A stretch of DNA of 64,000 nt from Elusimicrobiota bacterium (GTDB taxonomy: Bacteria; Elusimicrobiota; Elusimicrobia; UBA1565; UBA9628): positions 1 through 64,000 of the forward strand of contig PLZD01000025.1 of assembly GCA_003151975.1 (NCBI GenBank). The letters are read 5' to 3'. The notes below the pieces were generated by a model, which was not told the DNA's origin, searched no databases, and was given only the letters and a program-made list of their open reading frames with translations. This document shows positions 23,932 through 31,587 of this stretch, in pieces. A program made the translations under genes and the position numbers. Within the stretch, counting starts at the first letter, position 1. Every line of letters starts with the position of its first letter.

Positions 23932-24144
23932 ATGGAATCAGAACGACTCTTGACCGTCGAGCAGCTGGCCGGTTGGCTGCAGGTGAAAAAACGGACCGTC
24001 TATCAATGGGTCCACGAGGAGTATATTCCCGTGGTTAAGCTGGGCGCTCTCGTGCGCTTTCGCGAAGGCAGCGTCAACGAATGGATCAGGAAGCGCGAGC
24101 AGCCCGGGCGGAGCGAGCGAAAGCTACGGATCGACGTCGACTGA
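23932..24144 (+). CDS. AlpA/excisionase-like HTH_17 protein
   Basis: 70 aa, almost entirely one MerR-type HTH_17 domain: LTVEQLAGWLQVKKRTVYQW then a wing (VVKLGALVRFREGSVNEWI) and a basic tail. Size and pattern fit excisionases and AlpA regulators. Last gene of the relaxase operon, so it may couple excision to transfer. Confidence 0.85.
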   Translation: MESERLLTVEQLAGWLQVKKRTVYQWVHEEYIPVVKLGALVRFREGSVNEWIRKREQPGRSERKLRIDVD

Positions 24145-24161
24145 GTTTCAATCCCCCCGGA

Positions 24162-25487
24162 CTATCTCTTGGGGCGAGAGAGCAGGTCTGCGACATCTTC
24201 ATGTCGACTCCGCTTTGCAATGTCCAGAGCTGTATGACCGTCCTTGTCCCGCGTGCTCACGTCAGCCCCTGCTTTGAGAAGCAGCCTTACAACATCCACG
24301 CGCCCTCCTTCCGCGGCAAGCATCAAGGCGGTCCCTAGTTCGCTGCTGACCGCATTCACCTTGGCACCGTGGTTAATGAGTAGGCCTGCCAAGTCCGCAT
24401 CTCCATTGGCGGCAGCGCCCATGAGAGCTGTTGGATCGCCCTCCTTCGTCGCATTCACCTTCGCCCCATTTTGAATAAGTAGTTGCGCAATCTCGGAGTG
24501 CCGCCCGATCACCGCTCTCTCCAATGCGGTACCGCCGTCCTTCCCAGCGGTGTTCACCTCAGCACCATGCTGAATGAGCAGATTTACCACATCCGCATGG
24601 CCGCCACGGGCAGCGTACATTAACGCCGTCGAGCCATCCGTGTCAGACGAATTCACAGCAGCCCCTTTTTGGATAAGCAGTCCTGCAACCTCCGCGCGGC
24701 CGCTGTCTGAAGCAGTCATCAAGGCAGTTATTCCGTCCTCGCTGGATGAATTAACGTCAATCCCTTGATCCAGAATATCTTGGACCGCTTTCAAATCCGT
24801 TTCCTTGGCGGCCATCCTAAGTTTATGGCCGGCTGGCTCAAAGCCATGTTGGCCGACAATGCCTAAATTCAACGCAATGAGCAAGAAGAGTAAGACCTTT
24901 CCTGGCCAGCGAATAGGGCGGGTCTTGCAAGCTCGCTCCCCTAACCGCCACTCCACGCGCAGCATAACGCGCGTTATGCAGTAGGCAGCTCCCAAAGCAA
25001 ACGCCGTTCCAAAAAAAAGAGCCATGCCCGGTCGGTCCGAAACCTTTAATGATATGGTCATGGCGATGAAGCAGCCCCACCAGATTCCAACGACATCATC
25101 AGGTTGGCGCTCCCAGTCAATTTTCGACGCCGGAGAAAAAGAAGGAAGACTTCCGACATAGAGCTGGGAAACCATTTGATATGGCCGGAAGAATAGCCAA
25201 ATTGGTGTGAACCAGCCAAAAATCGCCCAAAGACGATGATGCAATAATGGGAAGCCAGCGTCTTCGAGTCTCATCGTGGAGGTCATCAGCCACCAAATAA
25301 ATAAAATACCACCATCGACAAACCCTAATACCCCGGCAATCATTATGGGCGAAGAGATGCCAAGAGCCATTGCTCCCGTCCCGATGACGGCGAGCCATAT
25401 CGCGCAGATCGCAATCTGCGCCGGTAGTGGAGCTTCTCGAAAACGAGCCTGCCTTTGATTCGTAGAATCGGCGCTCTGTTCGATCAC
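24162..25487 (-). CDS. Membrane protein with DUF4328-like region and ankyrin repeats
   Basis: 441 aa. The first 215 residues hold about four to five hydrophobic segments, with FGWFTPIWLFFRPYQMVSQL resembling the DUF4328 signature. Residues about 222-438 are seven 33-residue ankyrin repeats (for example GSTALMYAARGGHADVVNLL). The ankyrin part probably faces the cytoplasm and binds a partner. It lies 24 bases after a membrane metallopeptidase-like gene on the same strand. Convergent with the AlpA-like gene. The pair's role is unknown; inhibitor or sensor of the protease-like partner is one possibility. Confidence 0.85.
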   Translation of the reverse strand: MIEQSADSTNQRQARFREAPLPAQIAICAIWLAVIGTGAMALGISSPIMIAGVLGFVDGGILFIWWLMTSTMRLEDAGFPLLHHRLWAIFGWFTPIWLFFRPYQMVSQLYVGSLPSFSPASKIDWERQPDDVVGIWWGCFIAMTISLKVSDRPGMALFFGTAFALGAAYCITRVMLRVEWRLGERACKTRPIRWPGKVLLFLLIALNLGIVGQHGFEPAGHKLRMAAKETDLKAVQDILDQGIDVNSSSEDGITALMTASDSGRAEVAGLLIQKGAAVNSSDTDGSTALMYAARGGHADVVNLLIQHGAEVNTAGKDGGTALERAVIGRHSEIAQLLIQNGAKVNATKEGDPTALMGAAANGDADLAGLLINHGAKVNAVSSELGTALMLAAEGGRVDVVRLLLKAGADVSTRDKDGHTALDIAKRSRHEDVADLLSRPKR

Positions 25488-25511
25488 TTTCCGATGACCT
25501 TCTGACCTGTC

Positions 25512-26684
25512 TCAGCGCATTTGGAGTGTGGCATTCAGTTCCTCTTTGGCATCGCGAACGGCACCTTCATAGTAATGGCGGGCTGCTGCGAGCCGCTCAG
25601 GAGAGGACCACGTCCGTAGATTGTCCTCCATCAAGATGAGACTGCTGTCGCGGTCATTTTCTGATTGCTCGCGATTAAGCGTGGAGTTGTCCTCAGGCGT
25701 GTCGAAGCCCTGGAACGTCTTGATCTTTTGCACATAGTACGGCGTGGCGTCGTGGGTCGAATCAAAAATGGATGGAAGGTCATAACTGCTTAGACTCCAT
25801 TCGACATATCGTGGCAGACTGTCCGCCAGGTATTGAAGAGTTGCATAGCTCGCATACGCGGCCTGAGGAATATGCTCCGCATCCCTGTCGGCGTCAATCT
25901 GGCGTGCGAGGCGGCTTTCGACATATCCCTTTTGCAAGAAAGAGCATGCATACCATGGGCTGCAACTCCTTGTTGACCAGCGATTCGAGAGCACTTCCAG
26001 CCAAGGCGCCTCGCCGTTTCGGGCTCTAAGCCGTTCAAAATTGCCCTCGTCGAGCTGCGCCAACTCCTCGTTCTCCACGCAATTCACAGTGTACGGGAAC
26101 GCTCTATCGTCCCGCGCATGACGAACTTCATGAACAATCGTACTGGCCAGGAGAGCTGCAAGACCGACGCTGCTGCTCTTCGAAGAGATCGCCGCCGTCC
26201 TATTGGAAAGCGCGGTATCCGGATCTATCACCAGAGAATGGTCGGTCCTCCGGTACTTGGCCACCGTTTCGGGCGATATGAACTCGAACACAACGCGGAT
26301 ACCGCCGTGTTCCAAGAAATCGGCCGTTCTTGCCGCGATCGGGTTTCCATTAAGCGACCGAAAGTATTGAATCAAAGAGTATTGCAGGTTCCGCTCTGAC
26401 TCAGTCTGGGCTCGTGAGATTCTGATTCGGTGCACGAGTCGGAGTGTGGCGCCATTTCGATAATAAGGCGTATAATCCGCGAGCACTCGGTATCCCAACA
26501 GCGAAACGGCCAGAAATCCCGCGGCGATAGCGAGAACGGATGACGTTCTTTTCCATCGAGGAACAGCCGGAGCTTCGGCTCGCCGCGGAGGACTTGAAAA
26601 GAGACGATTGCAGTGAGGGCACTTTGACTTGTTGACGCCTACATCTTCATTGCAAAAGGGGCAAAGATAGCCGATTTCTTGCAT
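25512..26684 (-). CDS. Membrane-anchored metallopeptidase-like protein with zinc ribbon
   Basis: 390 aa. An N-terminal zinc ribbon (C8xxC11 ... C22xxC25) is followed by one membrane segment at about 49-69 and a large outer domain with HEVRH at 185-189, an HExxH zinc-peptidase signature in ASTIVHEVRHARDD. A Glu-rich stretch (NCVENEELAQLDEGNFE) downstream could give the third ligand. The fold is not one I recognise. First gene of a two-gene operon with an ankyrin membrane protein, adjacent to the integrase. Confidence 0.7.
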   Translation of the reverse strand: MQEIGYLCPFCNEDVGVNKSKCPHCNRLFSSPPRRAEAPAVPRWKRTSSVLAIAAGFLAVSLLGYRVLADYTPYYRNGATLRLVHRIRISRAQTESERNLQYSLIQYFRSLNGNPIAARTADFLEHGGIRVVFEFISPETVAKYRRTDHSLVIDPDTALSNRTAAISSKSSSVGLAALLASTIVHEVRHARDDRAFPYTVNCVENEELAQLDEGNFERLRARNGEAPWLEVLSNRWSTRSCSPWYACSFLQKGYVESRLARQIDADRDAEHIPQAAYASYATLQYLADSLPRYVEWSLSSYDLPSIFDSTHDATPYYVQKIKTFQGFDTPEDNSTLNREQSENDRDSSLILMEDNLRTWSSPERLAAARHYYEGAVRDAKEELNATLQMR

Positions 26685-26792
26685 TGGATTCTCATGTCCA
26701 CGCCACTTCTAGGGAAACCGCTGTCTGGTGGCGCCGGTCACCAAGCGAATTGTAACAGTAAAACCGTGGAATTGCCACGCTGGACTAAATGG

Positions 26793-27812
26793 CTAGTAAT
26801 GGAGTTTGTCTACGGCCGCGCGCAGATAGTCCGGGGCCAGGTGCGCGTAGATCTCGGTGGTCTTGATGCTGGAGTGACCGAGCAGCTTCTGGACCGTGTA
26901 GATGTCGGCGCCGTTCATGACGAGGTGGCTCGCGAACGTGTGGCGCAGCGTATGAACCGAGACGTTCTTGATGCCGCAGCCGCGGAACACCACTCGGAAG
27001 TCGCGGGACAGGACGTTCCCATCGAGCTTGTTACCGCCGCCGTTCCTGAAAATAAACGTGCCATCCCGTTTGGGGAAGCCCTGAAGGAGGCGAACTAGAT
27101 GCGCCGTCATCGGGATGTGCCGTACCTCGTAGTCCTTGGGGTTCCAGCCGTCTTTGGATTGGACCGATAGCAGCTTGTTCTTGAAGTCAATGTCGGTCCA
27201 AGCAAGATGGATCAACTCGTCCCGCCGAAGTCCCGTGTGAAGAAAAGTTTCCAAGATCGGCCGGAGCCGATCGTTCGATGCCTTGAGCGCGACCTTGATC
27301 TCATCCGTGGTCAGATAGCGGACCTTGCGCCGAGGCTCTTTGAACTTCTGGACGGATTTAGCCGGGCTCTCGGAGAGGGCTCCCCAAGCGACGGCTTTGT
27401 TGAGCATGGCCTTGATCGTGTTGAGTTCGCGATTGATCGTGGAGACCATCGTGCCTTGTTCGCGGCGGTGGGTCTTGTATGCTTCCAGGCGGGACGCCGT
27501 GATGGCGCCGACTTTGTCCACCTGCATGAACGCTGCGAAGATCTTGAGGACTTGCGTATCACGGTCGAAAGAGAGGGGGGCCTTGTTGCCTTTGGAGTAC
27601 GTCAGGTATTCCTGGACGAAATCAGCGAAATTGCGGTTCTTGGCGGCAAACCCAAGCTCTTTGCGTTCTAGCTTGACGTCTATCTCCCCGGCGGCGAGAT
27701 TGGCGAGCTTCTGGGAGCGCCCCAGGCGCTTGCGCACCCGGCGGCCATCGACGAAGTAGTCGACGTAATAGACCGTGCCCTTCTTGCCCTCGCGGGAGTA
27801 GACTCGGGACAT
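26793..27812 (-). CDS. int: Tyrosine recombinase (element integrase)
   Basis: 339 aa from ATG 27810-27812; a longer frame starts at 27857 but would run through the arm-site repeat. N-terminal AP2-like arm-binding part (GTVYYVDYFVDGRRVRKRLG), SAM-like core-binding domain, then the catalytic domain with Arg in HTGLRRDEL (about 192), HTLRHTFASHL (about 285), GHSSIKTTEIY with Tyr near 322. All catalytic residues are present. It lies next to the tRNA-Glu target, as expected of the enzyme that inserted this element. Confidence 0.95.
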   Translation of the reverse strand: MSRVYSREGKKGTVYYVDYFVDGRRVRKRLGRSQKLANLAAGEIDVKLERKELGFAAKNRNFADFVQEYLTYSKGNKAPLSFDRDTQVLKIFAAFMQVDKVGAITASRLEAYKTHRREQGTMVSTINRELNTIKAMLNKAVAWGALSESPAKSVQKFKEPRRKVRYLTTDEIKVALKASNDRLRPILETFLHTGLRRDELIHLAWTDIDFKNKLLSVQSKDGWNPKDYEVRHIPMTAHLVRLLQGFPKRDGTFIFRNGGGNKLDGNVLSRDFRVVFRGCGIKNVSVHTLRHTFASHLVMNGADIYTVQKLLGHSSIKTTEIYAHLAPDYLRAAVDKLHY

Positions 27813-27824
27813 GACCCCATTATT

Positions 27825-27844
27825 GTGGCACAAATCTGGCACAA
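27825..27844 (+). repeat. Candidate integrase arm-type site, right copy
   Basis: Identical 20-mer to 1092-1111, same orientation, about 75 bases inside the right boundary and just upstream of the integrase start. Binding here could also repress the integrase promoter. Confidence 0.6.
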
Positions 27845-27855
27845 GCGCAAGACCC

Positions 27856-27893
27856 AAAAAAAGACGGAGGAGGGCTTTTGGCCTTCCTCCGTC
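27856..27893 (-). terminator. Rho-independent terminator behind tRNA-Glu, carried by the element
   Basis: On the minus strand the stem GACGGAGGA / TCCTCCGTC with inner GGC/GCC pairs (27863-27893) is followed by TTTTTTT. It stops the tRNA-Lys/tRNA-Glu transcript 25 bases after the tRNA and shields the integrase gene. It lies inside the element boundary, so it was brought by the element. Confidence 0.85.
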
Positions 27894-27916
27894 GATGATT
27901 ACGCCATTTTAGAGCT

Positions 27917-27960
27917 TGCCCCCAACGAGAATCGAACTCGTGTTTCAGCCTTGAAAGGGC
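27917..27960 (+). repeat. Right attachment site within tRNA-Glu
   Basis: Identical to 930-973 over 44 bases; forms the 3' half of the intact tRNA-Glu gene, so integration left the tRNA functional. Confidence 0.93.
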
Positions 27961-27988
27961 CGCGTCCTAGCCGTTAGACGATGGGGGC
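27917..27988 (-). tRNA. tRNA-Glu(TTC)
   Basis: Full cloverleaf on the minus strand: acceptor GCCCCCA pairs with TGGGGGC, anticodon loop CTTTCAA gives TTC, T loop GTTCGATTC. No encoded CCA. It is the integration target of the element to its left and follows tRNA-Lys by 10 bases. Confidence 0.95.
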
Positions 27989-27998
27989 TTAGATCATT

Positions 27999-28070
27999 TG
28001 TGCCCGGTGGGATTCGAACCCACGACCCCTCGCTTAAAAGGCGAATGCTCTACCCCTGAGCTACGGGCAC
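27999..28070 (-). tRNA. tRNA-Lys(TTT)
   Basis: Acceptor GTGCCCG pairs with CGGGCAC, anticodon loop CTTTTAA gives TTT, T loop GTTCGAATC. No encoded CCA. First tRNA of a Lys-Glu pair. Confidence 0.95.
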
Positions 28071-28203
28071 CCAACCTGAAGATTATATTTCATTTTACGC
28101 CGCTTGGCCAAAGGTCCCTCCGGGGAAGGGCCGGATTCCGGTCGATCCTTGCCCCATGTGCCCATGCTTTAAGCAGCAATTCCCGTCATAATCTGAAGAT
28201 AGC

Positions 28204-29769
28204 ATGAGACTCATCTGGCGCATCAGCCTTCTGCTGTGGGCCGCCCCGGCGTTCGCCGGCGGCGTGTCCGAGGTACGCTCGTTTTCCACGCGCGAGCCCG
28301 TCCTAGCGCCCGCGGCCGCGCCTCTCCTTCCTCTCGACGTGCGCGACGCGGCAATGCCGTTGCCGCTGAATCTACCGCAGCCCTTATCCGTCATCGGGAC
28401 CAACGAAGCGGCGGTGATGGCGGCGATAGCGCCGCAGACCGCGATCGCCGCGCCGACTTTGCAGGCTTTGGGCCAGTCACCCGCCGCGCAGGCGCTCGCA
28501 CAGCCCGGCGCCGACCCCGCGCCGGCCATCGAAAATCTTTTTGACGGGAATTCATCGCGCGTCGCGCTGCTCGACGGACCGGTGGAGGCCGTCGACGCGC
28601 GCGCGGACATGATCTCAAGCGCTCAAGAATCCGTCTTCGCAGCGTATTACCGATTTCATCTCGACGCCGCCGGGCTCTCGAAGCTCGCGATGCTCCGCCA
28701 AGCCGCGCGGGCGGGCCGCGACGTTCGGCTCGTGCTGGACCCTTGGGGCAGCGGAATCCCAAAGGCGATGCTCCGGCATCTGGTCGACGAGGGAGTGCAA
28801 GTCCGGTTCTATCATCGGCCCTCCGTGAGCCGCCTCTCCTGGCTTTGGCGCCGCTCGCACGACAAGTGGACCATCGTCGACGGTAAGAAGGCGATCTTGG
28901 GCGACCGCAACATGGGCGATCACTACTTCGGCATGGGCAAGAAGCCCTGGACGAGCCGCGAGGCCTACATCGAAGGCAAGGTCGCGGCCCAAGCCCAGGC
29001 TTACGCGCTCAAGCTTTGGAACAGCGCCGAGGTCGCGGCGCCGCGGGGCTTAAGTTCGGCGCCTGCGGTCGAGATCGCGGGCGCATCGAGGAAGCTCGAC
29101 GCATTCGACGATCATTTCGCCAAGCGGCGTGCTAATGGAGGCCTCGACCTCAAGCCGTGGACCGCGCGCGCTCGGACGATCGCGAAAGCCAAGTTCAGCC
29201 ACAACATGATCGGCTCGCGGCATGGCGTCACGGGCACGGGCTTGGATTTGCTCAAGATGATCCGCCGCGCCGAGAAGACCATCGTCATCGAGAATTCCTA
29301 CGTCGTCCTGCCGCAGGTCTTCAAGGTCGAGCTCGCGCGCGCAATCTCGCGCGGCGTGCGCGTGATCCTGCTGACGAACTCGCCTCAGACGAACAATCTT
29401 TTCTGGCCGCGCATCGCCTACGAGGCCGACGCCCCGGAGCTCGTGCGGATGGGCATCGAGCTTTGGGAGTTCAAGGGACCTGGCGTTTTGCACGCGAAGG
29501 CGATGGTCGTCGACGGGCGCCGGTCGTATCTCGGCAGCTTCAACCTCGACCCGCGCTCGCTGCGGCTTAACACGGAGACGGGCTTCATCGCCGACGACGG
29601 AGGCTTCGCGCGCGATCTCCTTGGGCAGATCCGCGCCACGCAGGTCAACTCGACTTTGGTCGCCTTCCAAGGCCGCTGGGTCGTTCCGCGCAGCCGCGTG
29701 CCGGTGCTCAGCCGGCTTTGGGGCTGGGCGCGCCGGCTTCTCTTGGCCCTGATGCGCGAGCAGGTTTAA
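28204..29769 (+). CDS. Exported phospholipase D-like / cardiolipin synthase-like protein
   Basis: 521 aa. A signal peptide (MRLIWRISLLLWAAPAFAGG) and an Ala/Pro-rich linker precede two PLD domains. Both HKD motifs are intact: HDKWTIVD (about residue 219) and HAKAMVVD (about 430), each followed by the usual Gly-rich N-x-D/N-L-D part. PLDs of this type exchange phosphatidyl groups (cardiolipin synthesis) or hydrolyse phospholipids or nucleic acid; the signal peptide argues for a periplasmic enzyme. First chromosomal protein gene right of the element. Its 3' end overlaps the convergent gene by about 60 bases. Confidence 0.85.
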   Translation: MRLIWRISLLLWAAPAFAGGVSEVRSFSTREPVLAPAAAPLLPLDVRDAAMPLPLNLPQPLSVIGTNEAAVMAAIAPQTAIAAPTLQALGQSPAAQALAQPGADPAPAIENLFDGNSSRVALLDGPVEAVDARADMISSAQESVFAAYYRFHLDAAGLSKLAMLRQAARAGRDVRLVLDPWGSGIPKAMLRHLVDEGVQVRFYHRPSVSRLSWLWRRSHDKWTIVDGKKAILGDRNMGDHYFGMGKKPWTSREAYIEGKVAAQAQAYALKLWNSAEVAAPRGLSSAPAVEIAGASRKLDAFDDHFAKRRANGGLDLKPWTARARTIAKAKFSHNMIGSRHGVTGTGLDLLKMIRRAEKTIVIENSYVVLPQVFKVELARAISRGVRVILLTNSPQTNNLFWPRIAYEADAPELVRMGIELWEFKGPGVLHAKAMVVDGRRSYLGSFNLDPRSLRLNTETGFIADDGGFARDLLGQIRATQVNSTLVAFQGRWVVPRSRVPVLSRLWGWARRLLLALMREQV

Positions 29770-30214
29770 GTCGCGCGCGCAGGGCGCGCGAGACGGGAGA
29801 GTGGATCGTCGCGACGTCGGAGATCAAGGCCGTTCCGGCCAACGCCGTCAACGCCACCAGGACGCGCAGGGACTTCAACCGCGTCGTCGTTATCGGCGGC
29901 TCGAGGAGCGCCACGAATTCGGCCAGAAATACGGCGAAGTAGAAGCTCGCGCACGCGCCGAAGGCCAGGAAGACCGCGTGGTCGGCGGGCGCCGCTTTGA
30001 GCCACCACCGCAAAAGCTCGCGCCACCAAAGCTCGAAGGCCAGCGCGAAACAGCAGAAGCCGTAGGCGAAGGCTTCCCAGCCGGGGAACTCCTCGTCGCG
30101 CAGCCGCTTGGCGAGTGCGAACGAGAACAGCGCCGCGATCGCGAAGGCCGTCGAGGTCGCGGCCAGGAACTTGGCCGTCTTCCAGAGGATGACGAGGAAG
30201 CGGGCGACGGGCAC
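29708..30214 (-). CDS. Hypothetical four-helix membrane protein
   Basis: 168 aa from GTG 30212-30214, two bases after the POT transporter stop, so probably co-transcribed with it. Four hydrophobic helices: LAATSTAFAIAALFSFALA, AYGFCCFALAFELWW, FLAFGACASFYFAVFLAEF and LVALTALAGTALISDV. A basic Ala/Pro-rich tail follows and overlaps the convergent PLD gene 3' end. No family recognised. Confidence 0.6.
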   Translation of the reverse strand: MPVARFLVILWKTAKFLAATSTAFAIAALFSFALAKRLRDEEFPGWEAFAYGFCCFALAFELWWRELLRWWLKAAPADHAVFLAFGACASFYFAVFLAEFVALLEPPITTTRLKSLRVLVALTALAGTALISDVATIHSPVSRALRARLKPARASGPREAGAPSPKAG

Positions 30215-30216
30215 GC

Positions 30217-31587
30217 TTAGAGCTTGTGGCCGATGGCGTTCTTGAGCGGCTTGCGCACCGCGAAGATCGCGGCGCTCGCTCCGACTCCGAGCGCGACCAG
30301 CAGAAGGAAGAAGGCCTGCTTGGGCATCCTCTCGTAGTAGGTGCCGATGTAGCCCGCCATGTAGTTTCCGAAGAAAATGGAGAGGAACCACAAACCCATG
30401 AGCATGCTGACCAGCCGCGGGGGCGCCACCTTGGTCACCAGCGACAAGCCGATCGGCGAGAGATAGAGCTCTCCGAGCGTGTACAGGATCGTGCAGCCCA
30501 CGAGCCAGAGGAAGCTGATCTTGTCGGTGGGCCCCAGGCCGTGAGCGATGTACATGAGCGGAATGAACGACACGCCGAGCAGCACGCAGCCGATGGACAT
30601 CTTGACGATGCTGTCGGGTTCCCGTCCTTGCTTGGCCTGCCGGGCCCAGAACATGTCGAGCAGGGGCGCGAACGCGATGATGAAGACCGGATTGACCGCT
30701 TGGAACCAGGTCGAGGGCATCTGCCAGCCGAAGACGGTCCAGTCGGTGTTCTGGTCGGCGAAGAGCTGGATCGTGTTGCCTTGCTGCTCGTAGACGGCCC
30801 AGAAGACGATGTTGAGGGCGCACAGCACGATGAGGCCGGCGATCGCCTGCCACTCCTGTCTCGTCAGGGGCTCTTTGGAGGACTTCACGACCTCGGGCTT
30901 GTTGAGATTGTCCTGGGCCAAGTATTTCTGTCCCCAGACATAGACGATCAGCCCCAACACCATGCCGACGCCCGCGGCGGTAAAGCCGTAATGCCAGCCG
31001 TAGCGCTGTCCGAGCGTGCCGCACACCAGCGGCGAGAGCAGCGCGCCGACGTTGATGCCCATGTAAAAGATCGTGAAGGCGCCGTCGCGCCGCGGGTCTC
31101 CCTCGCGATAGAGGAGTCCGACCTGAGTGGAGACATTGGGCTTGAAGCAGCCGTTGCCCAGGATCAGGAACAGCAGCGCGATGAAGAACCATTGCTCGAA
31201 GGCCATCATGAAATGGCCGATCGCCATCAGCACGCCGCCGACGACGACCGTCTTGCGCTGGCCCAGTAAGCGGTCGGCGAGTATGCCGCCGAAGAACGGC
31301 GTGAAGTACACGAAGCCCGTGTAGAGGCCGTAGATTTGCGAGGCCAGGGGTTGGGTGGCCAGTGGGCCGAACACGCCTTCCAGCGCGGTCTTGAGCGCCG
31401 CGAAGCCGAGGACGTTGCCGCCCGTCTCGGCGTGATGGATCAGGTAGCTCGTCATGTAGAGCACGAGCAGCGCGCGCATTCCGTAATAGGAGAAGCGCTC
31501 CCACATCTCCGAGAAGAACAGGATGTAAAGGCCGACCGGGTGCCCGAGGAATTCCTTGTACGGCTTTTCGGCGCGCTCAGTCATCAC
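30217..31587 (-). CDS. POT-family proton-dependent oligopeptide transporter
   Basis: 456 aa, about 12-14 membrane helices. The POT/PTR2 signatures are clear: FSEMWERFSYYGMRALLVLY (the ExxERFxYY proton-coupling motif) in helix 1 and GNGCFKPNVST in helix 5. It imports di- and tripeptides using the proton gradient. Start overlaps the stop of the SDR gene upstream (31584-31587); a second ATG follows immediately at 31584. Confidence 0.93.
   Translation of the reverse strand: MMTERAEKPYKEFLGHPVGLYILFFSEMWERFSYYGMRALLVLYMTSYLIHHAETGGNVLGFAALKTALEGVFGPLATQPLASQIYGLYTGFVYFTPFFGGILADRLLGQRKTVVVGGVLMAIGHFMMAFEQWFFIALLFLILGNGCFKPNVSTQVGLLYREGDPRRDGAFTIFYMGINVGALLSPLVCGTLGQRYGWHYGFTAAGVGMVLGLIVYVWGQKYLAQDNLNKPEVVKSSKEPLTRQEWQAIAGLIVLCALNIVFWAVYEQQGNTIQLFADQNTDWTVFGWQMPSTWFQAVNPVFIIAFAPLLDMFWARQAKQGREPDSIVKMSIGCVLLGVSFIPLMYIAHGLGPTDKISFLWLVGCTILYTLGELYLSPIGLSLVTKVAPPRLVSMLMGLWFLSIFFGNYMAGYIGTYYERMPKQAFFLLLVALGVGASAAIFAVRKPLKNAIGHKL

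Larger units (their letters stand above)
930..27960. mobile_element. Integrative mobilizable element inserted in tRNA-Glu(TTC)
   Basis: The boundaries are a perfect 44-bp direct repeat, at 930-973 and 27917-27960, consisting of the 3' half of tRNA-Glu from the anticodon loop onwards. The right copy is part of the intact tRNA gene; the left copy is the displaced original 3' end. A tyrosine integrase lies right beside the intact tRNA, the usual arrangement. The cargo includes a MobF relaxase-helicase, XRE/ImmA regulators, a toxin-antitoxin pair, restriction-modification genes and several unrecognised operons. No VirB/VirD4-type genes were seen, so transfer would depend on a helper system. About 27 kb. 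Confidence 0.9.

Noticed and set aside
930-27960. Full integrative conjugative element or prophage
   Set aside because: No coupling protein, VirB4-like ATPase, capsid, portal or terminase was recognised, so a mobilizable element is the better description.
30215-31504. Upstream part of a 598-codon frame that ends at 29708
   Set aside because: It overlaps the POT transporter in another frame; only the part from the GTG at 30214 has membrane-protein character and was kept.
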